A program made the position numbers and the translations under genes. DNA of 64,000 nucleotides, taken from NCBI GenBank assembly GCA_019916065.1, contig CM034238.1:31753721-31817720 (forward strand), read 5' to 3'. Shown one piece after another: positions 58,750 to 64,000 of this stretch. The notes below the pieces were generated by a model. That model saw only the letters and a list, made by a program, of their open reading frames with translations. It was not told where the DNA came from and made no database searches. The DNA is from Vitellaria paradoxa (Eukaryota; Streptophyta; Magnoliopsida; Ericales; Sapotaceae). Numbering within the stretch: the stretch's first letter is position 1; every line of letters starts with the position of its first letter.

Positions 58750-60759
58750 TATTAGATCCACTAGTGTGTTCTTCTCTTTCACCTAAATACATTGCATCAA
58801 AGTCAAGGGCAAGTTGCTCATTTTCGGCACTATCTTGTTATCTGTTTTCAGCGAGATACCAATCTCACAAACACATTAAGGCTTCCATTGTTGGAGGGGC
58901 TAGTCGACTCTTGAATTGATTAATAACGCGCTCACTTGCACTAAAAGCTTGCTCGAATGCTATGGCAGAAGCTAGAAATGCGAGGATATCACAAGCCAAA
59001 GCAGAAAGAACCAGAAACTTAGATTATTGTCCCATCCACCAATTTAAAAGATTAAAATCATCTTTATTTTCTATTGGAGGTGTGCCGAGATAACGTTGCA
59101 AGTCAGATGAAGTTGATGAACTTGCACTTGTTGATGAATCTGTTCACCGAGATGTTATTCTCCTCTATATGGATGTATTGCCGCTGAAGTCACGGTGAGA
59201 GAAGGATGTTGTGGCGGTAGTTGTTTGGACAGTTGTGCGACTAGTATTATACCGACCCACTAAAACTTGAATTTTGTCTTTAATATTATTTAATTGTTCT
59301 TGGGCACTTTTAGGCCCATATATTATATCTAATAATTGAACAAAAAGATCTTCTTTATATCTAGGGTCTAAAACAGTGGTAATACCAAAATGTATGGGAA
59401 GTGAGTTAAAATATTTATCAAAATTTTCTTTCATTGTAATAACCATAGCAGCATAATATTCTTGGGCAAAATATTTTTTAAAAATTTCATCAATAACCCC
59501 CAATTGATAAACGACAGTAGAAGAAGTAGGATAATAAATTTCACAAAAAATTTAAGTAGCAACATCAAAAGCATGTAAAAAATCCCTATAAAAAATTGCA
59601 TTTGCCCAATCAATGGGCTCAATACTATCTAAACCAATAGCTTCATTACTTAAAATAAATAAATCAATTACTTTTTGATATTTAATAATAACTTTTAGCA
59701 TAATATATGTTGAATTTCATCTTATATTAATTTCCATTGGTAATTTTCTAGGTTTTAAACCAATTTGAGTACATATACCAGCAAATAGATTAATTCTTTT
59801 TCGAGAACTCATAGCACAAACTATAGTTATTTTTTATTTTAATAATGGAAGATTCATAAATATCAATCCATCCATTACAATTAAATTAAGGATATGAGCA
59901 CAACAACACCCATGAAACAATAGACCCCTCGCAGGCAAAGTAGTAGATAAGTAATTAAAACAAACATCATTATATGAAGCATTATCTAAAGTAATAGAAA
60001 ATACTTTTCTAGATAAATTCCATGATGCAAGTTCACTACAAATACGTTCCCCAACACTCAATCCATGTGGGGTTGTTCAACTAATTTAAATGAAAGAATG
60101 TGTTTATTTAATTTTCAATTTTCATCAATATAATGTGCAGTTATACAAAGATATTCAATATCTTGACAAGATTTCCACATATTAGAGGTTAAGCAAATAT
60201 TTCCTTCAAAATTGTCAAAATAAATTTTTAGTTCATCCTTTTTTGTTCGAAAATCTCGTAAAACTTTATTTTTTGAAGTATTTCTTGAAAAAACACGATA
60301 TTGTGGTGTAAAACTATCGCAAATAAATTCTTCAAAATGTTGATTTTCACTCATTGTGAAAGGTTGTTCGTTTTTAACAATATATCTAACTAAATTATTT
60401 TGTGTTCTCATAGGGTCATAAGAAAAAAAATATTTAAATTACCTCATTCGTTACCTTATTGAGTTTGTGTAGCGTGTGGGAAATATTGATCAATTAGAGA
60501 ATTGATGCGGGGATCGTGTTCCTACTTTCTATTTAAATCTTTTTAGATGACTAGTCTCAGAAGTAGGCCTACCATCTAATAAATCTCCACAAATATTACA
60601 TTTAGTCTTGTGCATTCCATCATCATGTGGAATTCTAGTAAAAAAATCCCATGTTTTTGAAGAGCCACGCTATTGTTGGCCATGGCGGGAAGATGATTCA
60701 CCAACACCACCATTTGTGCTAGGAGGTGTTGGTATTGGTGGAGACGTAAATTGTTCCAT
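58750..60759 (-). pseudogene. hAT transposase (BED finger, DUF4413, dimerisation domain), disabled
   Basis: The likely start is ATG at 60759 (MEQFTSPPIPTPPSTNGG). A BED zinc finger follows: TWDFFTRI, KCNICGDLLDG and SHLKRFK (about 60540-60660). Then come NICLTSNMWKSCQDIEYLC (60115-60411), KVFSITLDNASYNDV and CCCAHILNLIVMDGL (59834-60061), a DUF4413-type region with HFGITTVLDPRYKED (59165-59503), and the C-terminal dimerisation domain with FLVLSALACDILAFLAS and SASERVINQFKSRLAPP (about 58870-59030). That is the full domain order of plant hAT transposases, which cut and paste the element. Stops (for example in RHGQQ and after SHLKRFK) and frameshifts break it. It could not act alone. Confidence 0.9.
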
Positions 60760-61252
60760 TGTTCTTGAGGGGAAATGATATTAAGTCCCCACCCTCCAAC
60801 TCAAAAAAATGGGTGTCTCTAGGATCCATTTAGAAAAAAATAATTTGACAGAAAAAATTAGAGTATACAATTTAAAAAAATGTATGAATGCAAATTAAAA
60901 AAATTAAATACTAACTTGGAATAATTTGAAGCTTTGAAGCACTTGATCGTTAAATCTTGACTTCAAATTTGACAAAATTTGATGCACTTGAGCACAATTG
61001 AAGAGCACACTTGAGAGTTGGTAGTGTAAAATTTGAGAGAGAATTTGTAAGTTTAAATGAATATGAGTGAAGGATATTTATAGTGAAAGGTTAAGGGAAT
61101 TTTGTAATTTTTTTTGGGAAAAAATTTGTAATTAAATATGATTAAAACGGCTCCTAGCCGTTGGTATTAACGGTCAAAAAATAAAAAAATAAAATAAAAA
61201 GGTTGCCAATGCAGCAATTACCCAAAAAAGGGGAAAAAGAAAGTAACCGTTT

Positions 61253-61290
61253 GGGGGGAGGGGGAGGGGGGAGGGGGAGGGGGCGGGGGG
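61253..61290 (+). other. G-rich tract with quadruplex potential, upstream of the hAT transposase
   Basis: Seven runs of five or six G separated by single A or C occupy 61253-61290, followed by a short CAGCTGCAG palindrome pair near 61300-61320. In transposase orientation this is a C-rich tract about 500 bp upstream of the start codon. Confidence 0.75.
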
Positions 61291-61510
61291 TCGCCGCACA
61301 GCTGCAGCCTGCAGCTGCAGGTGGGCCAAGGGGCAGGGCCATAGGACGGCATGAGGGAAAATAGGGGGTCGGTCAAGTCGAGTCATGTCGACCCAAGCCC
61401 TAACCTAGTGGCAGAGGGGCAGGTTGGGGGCTGGGTCATACGGAAAATCAGGCCAAGGTCGGGCCGGGCTCGGTCGGGTCTCGGGTCGACCCGACCCATT
61501 TCCATCCCTA

Positions 61511-61660
61511 ATGTCATCCATACCATTTTTTTTTTTCATAACGCAACCTTTAAAAATTCATTTCATTATTGCCATGATCCTCATCCCAAAAATTTTCAAA
61601 GTTTCAAACATCTTCTCGACGACTTCAAATAAAAGAAAACTAACCATGATAGTTGCTAAT
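61511..61660. other. Short non-coding flank between the hAT element and the next LTR
   Basis: No feature recognised apart from the hAT target duplication at 61511-61518. It is probably internal sequence of the element fragment at 57800-58285, separated by the hAT insertion. Confidence 0.4.
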
Positions 61661-63194
61661 TGACCGCTTCTAAATAGTGCGTCTAATTAACCCCCAAGTG
61701 CAAGGGTATGCGGTGTAGTTTTAACTTAGTGAGTCCGAGGTCGAATTCACGGGGAGCCTATCTTTTTCAATTTCTAGGTTATAATGGGAATTCTAAATTT
61801 AAATACAAGCAAAGTTTTATGTTTACTCAAAACTAAATCCTAGGGTTTTTGCAAGTTTAAAATTAAGACTAAAGAATAAATTAACAACTACTTAAAGAAA
61901 TTTAGCAAATGAAATTTTGTTTTTTGGGTTTTAATGAAATTAAAGCAATAACCAAATAAATTTAATTTTAAGCTTAAATTGCAAGCGAACAATCTACTCA
62001 AAAATTTTAAATCAAACAATTAAAGAGCAATCACAATATTAAAAGTGATTGTTGATCCAACTCTCAATTCTAGGTAGTTTACTACTTCACTATGGGATGT
62101 GTTTAAACTACAATCTAAAGTTCACGTGAAAGAAATGATAGATTGAAAAGATGTCTTCATTAGGTGAAAGAAATGATAGATTGAAAAGATGTCTTCATTA
62201 GGGTTTACAAATCTCCCAATACTCAGTTTTAAAATCTCATTTAGGATTATAAAACTGAAAGATCTTCAATGAAAACACTTGGGTTCAAATCTAGTTTAGG
62301 GTTTGTTTAAAAATATTAAAAAAGTTATAATCGAAAACCTTTACCAGTGATTACAGAGAATGTAGTCAAAGGTTTTCGTTTTTGAAAGCTTTTGAAACAA
62401 ATTAAAATAGATTTGAAAATCGTAGATTCCTACGCATAGGTTTTCGCAAATCATATGAAGAGTCTACGCACATCCCATAGATCGTCGTAAACTACCCTTC
62501 TTTGATTCGTTGAATCAAGAACTAGGGTTTTATGCTAACATGACTTTAAACGAAACAAAAACAATCAATGAACACAAATTTAATGGATCTAATGAATAAA
62601 ACAGCGACACAATATTATTAAAAGGAAAACGATAGTGAAAGTACTTTGAAATTAACTCTGAGATCGAAGAATGAACTACAACTGCTACAACGAATAAACT
62701 AGCTTCGAAAATCTGTAAAAGCATCTAACAAACAATGAAAAACTCTCAAAACTACTCTAAAACACTCAAGAATATGCAGAAAAGTAAAAGTAGGCTCTTC
62801 CTAGTTCAGCCATACATCAGGGTTTATAAAAGGGTTACAAGGAAACCCTAGAAGATAAGATTTAAAATCACGCGCCCGGTACACTGTGGTTCGGACCATC
62901 TGGGTGGAGGTTCGGACCACAGAATTATGGTTCTTCAACTTTTGCTTCCTCCTCCATGCTGAGTCTTTGGGCTGGTCTGGACCATCCTAGGTGGGGTCTG
63001 AACCACAGCTTTTCTTTCATCTTGTAGGCCATTTTCATCGCTATAAATCTCAATTATCTCGCCCTTTTCCCTACAATTAAGAAAATAAAAACTATAAGTA
63101 ATAAAATAATGATAAAACTTCAAAATTAACTACTTAAATGCCTTAATGAGTAAAAAAATGTGGAGTTTGTAATTATACTTTTCAAATGTAATCA
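61661..63194 (-). repeat. 3' LTR of a minus-strand Athila/Tat-type Gypsy element
   Basis: On the minus strand it begins TGATTACATTTGAAAAG (63194), after a GTTGGGGGGTA polypurine tract, and ends AAGCGGTCA (61661). The end region carries CCTTGCACTTGGGGG and CTCGTGAATTCGACC-type sequence like other LTR ends of this group. A cluster of GTGGTTCGGACC and GGTCCGAACC-like motifs (62880-63010) lies about 50 bp upstream of a TATA box TTTTATAAA (62823-62831, minus strand). Confidence 0.65.
62126..62201. repeat. Perfect 38-bp tandem duplication
   Basis: The unit starting GTGAAAGAAATGATAG at 62126 is repeated exactly from 62164, ending ATGTCTTCATTAG in both copies. Perfect identity in an otherwise decayed LTR suggests a recent event. 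Confidence 0.9.
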
Positions 63195-64000
63195 TACCCC
63201 CCAACATGAGCGTTGCTAGTCCCTAGCAATGCCCTTCATTAAAATGAAAAGCAACTACCACCTATTTCTCTTTTCATTGGAAACACAGCTCAACTTAGCT
63301 ACGTGTAGCAAGCCTTTTAAACCCCTAAGTTCCCCGTGGTGGACGAGTAAGGTCTCGTGAGGGTTTGTAGTGAATCTACCCACAAAGTTCCTAAAACTAC
63401 TTCAATGGATGGTGAACATCATTTCAATAACTCCTGATTTAAGTCCAATATGAATTAAGTAAAAAAATTTTCAAATGTCAAATAAAATCTCCAAATGTGT
63501 ATTTGACTTGGCTACCTTTCAATCATCTCATCTCAAATATGTCAATTCATATCATTCAATCAAAATAGTCATCAAACACACTCAAAAGACTGCGATTTCG
63601 ACTTCAAATCTCACCAGGTTATTCACTCAATTAGAATAAAATCTCTCAAGAAGGGTTACTCTCATGGTTCATGCAGGATTGTAACATCAAGTAAATGCAA
63701 TGAACCTAATCAAAAGTGACTAAATGAATTTAAACAGAGTGTGGTATAGCTTTATGAAAGGAATGTATTAATGCTTTATAAGACAACTACCATTAATCAC
63801 ATGAAATAAATTAATGCCCTTCTAAGTGTCTTTCACCTAAAGTCTATTAGGTCTTTACTAGGTTGTAACTTGGCCAAAGGGGTATTGGTTAGACAAATAA
63901 AGGATAGGGAAAAACAAAAAAAAAAACAAAACAAAACAAAATGCATGTCTAAGGATAGTGTAAGGCAATATTACCCTCCCCCAAACGTTGCATTTCTATA
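63195..64000 (-). mobile_element. 3' internal region of the same minus-strand Gypsy element
   Basis: On the minus strand it reads TTGCTAGGGACTAGCAACG, then the polypurine tract at 63195-63206. CTCACGAGACCTTACTCGTCC (about 63342-63362) and AAGTTACAACCTAGTAAAG (about 63853-63871) match 37640-38230 in the opposite orientation. No coding domain is visible before the window ends. Confidence 0.65.

Larger units (their letters stand above)
58286..61510 (-). mobile_element. hAT transposon, ~3.2 kb, with 8-bp target duplication
   Basis: The left end is TAGGGATGTAAAAGGGT and the right end, on the minus strand, TAGGGATGGAAATGGGT. The 8-bp flanks ATATCATC (58278-58285) and ATGTCATC (61511-61518) differ at one base. 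The subterminal 130 bp on both sides are packed with GGGTCGGG and GACCCGACC motifs, likely transposase-binding sites. Inside, a minus-strand hAT transposase occupies 58750-60759. GC-rich ends contrast with an AT-rich body. Confidence 0.92.

Noticed and set aside
61154..61386. Proline-rich minus-strand frames
   Set aside because: They are a by-product of the G-rich tract and adjacent CAG palindrome within the hAT element.
1..64000. CRISPR array or bacterial-type operon
   Set aside because: The repeats are eukaryotic transposon arrays; none shows constant repeats with unique spacers, and the gene content is plant.

Overview
The window is nuclear DNA of a flowering plant, most likely a eudicot, and is almost entirely transposable elements at several stages of decay. 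The evidence is AT-rich sequence with nested LTR retrotransposons of plant clades (Tat, Reina and Tekay/Del chromoviruses, SIRE-like Copia), hAT, MULE and CACTA DNA transposons, MITEs, L1 LINE 3' ends and a tRNA-derived SINE. I see no intact host gene. Two fragments of host genes are recognisable: an NRT1/PTR (NPF) transporter exon at 31.7-32.06 kb and an mTERF gene fragment at 53.27-53.89 kb. I cannot name the species.

Layout. 1-2.4 kb: the end of a plus-strand Tat-type Gypsy element with an antisense extra ORF and a probable 3' LTR. 2.4-8.6 kb: small elements (L1 3' end, a ~1.2 kb foldback, several MITEs, a hAT MITE with a perfect 8-bp target duplication). 8.6-19.8 kb: a nearly full-length minus-strand Tat element with gag, protease, RT, two RNase H domains, integrase, a ~110-bp tandem array and an antisense extra ORF on the plus strand; an LTR-like segment is nested in it. 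20.4-23.4 kb: a CACTA end and a MULE-like palindrome. 23.75-25.7 kb: the 3' half of a minus-strand Reina chromovirus. 26.57-31.69 kb: a complete gag-only Copia element with 5-bp target duplications, sitting in or beside the NPF pseudogene. 32-34.3 kb: L1 and SINE remains. 34.3-37.0 kb: a solo LTR with a perfect 5-bp duplication. 37.3-42.4 kb: Gypsy 3' ends and LTR fragments in both orientations plus a CACTA end. 42.4-50.7 kb: degenerate Tekay/Del-type sequence carrying another solo LTR. 52.9-54.4 kb: a Pack-MULE that carries the mTERF fragment. 55.7-58.3 kb: the 3' end of a minus-strand Gypsy element. 58.3-61.5 kb: a complete-length but disabled hAT transposon. 61.66-64 kb: the 3' LTR and adjoining internal region of a minus-strand Gypsy element.

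The sequences do not form a cooperating gene system; the history is one of insertion into insertion. The most informative structures are the Pack-MULE, the Tat element with its antisense ORF, GC-rich quasi-palindromic motif clusters that sit about 50-60 bp upstream of TATA boxes in LTRs of unrelated families, and insertions of only 13-15 nucleotides flanked by perfect 13-15 bp duplications, which look like extreme 5'-truncated retroposition. All calls come from reading the sequence; boundaries marked approximate were not aligned by computer.
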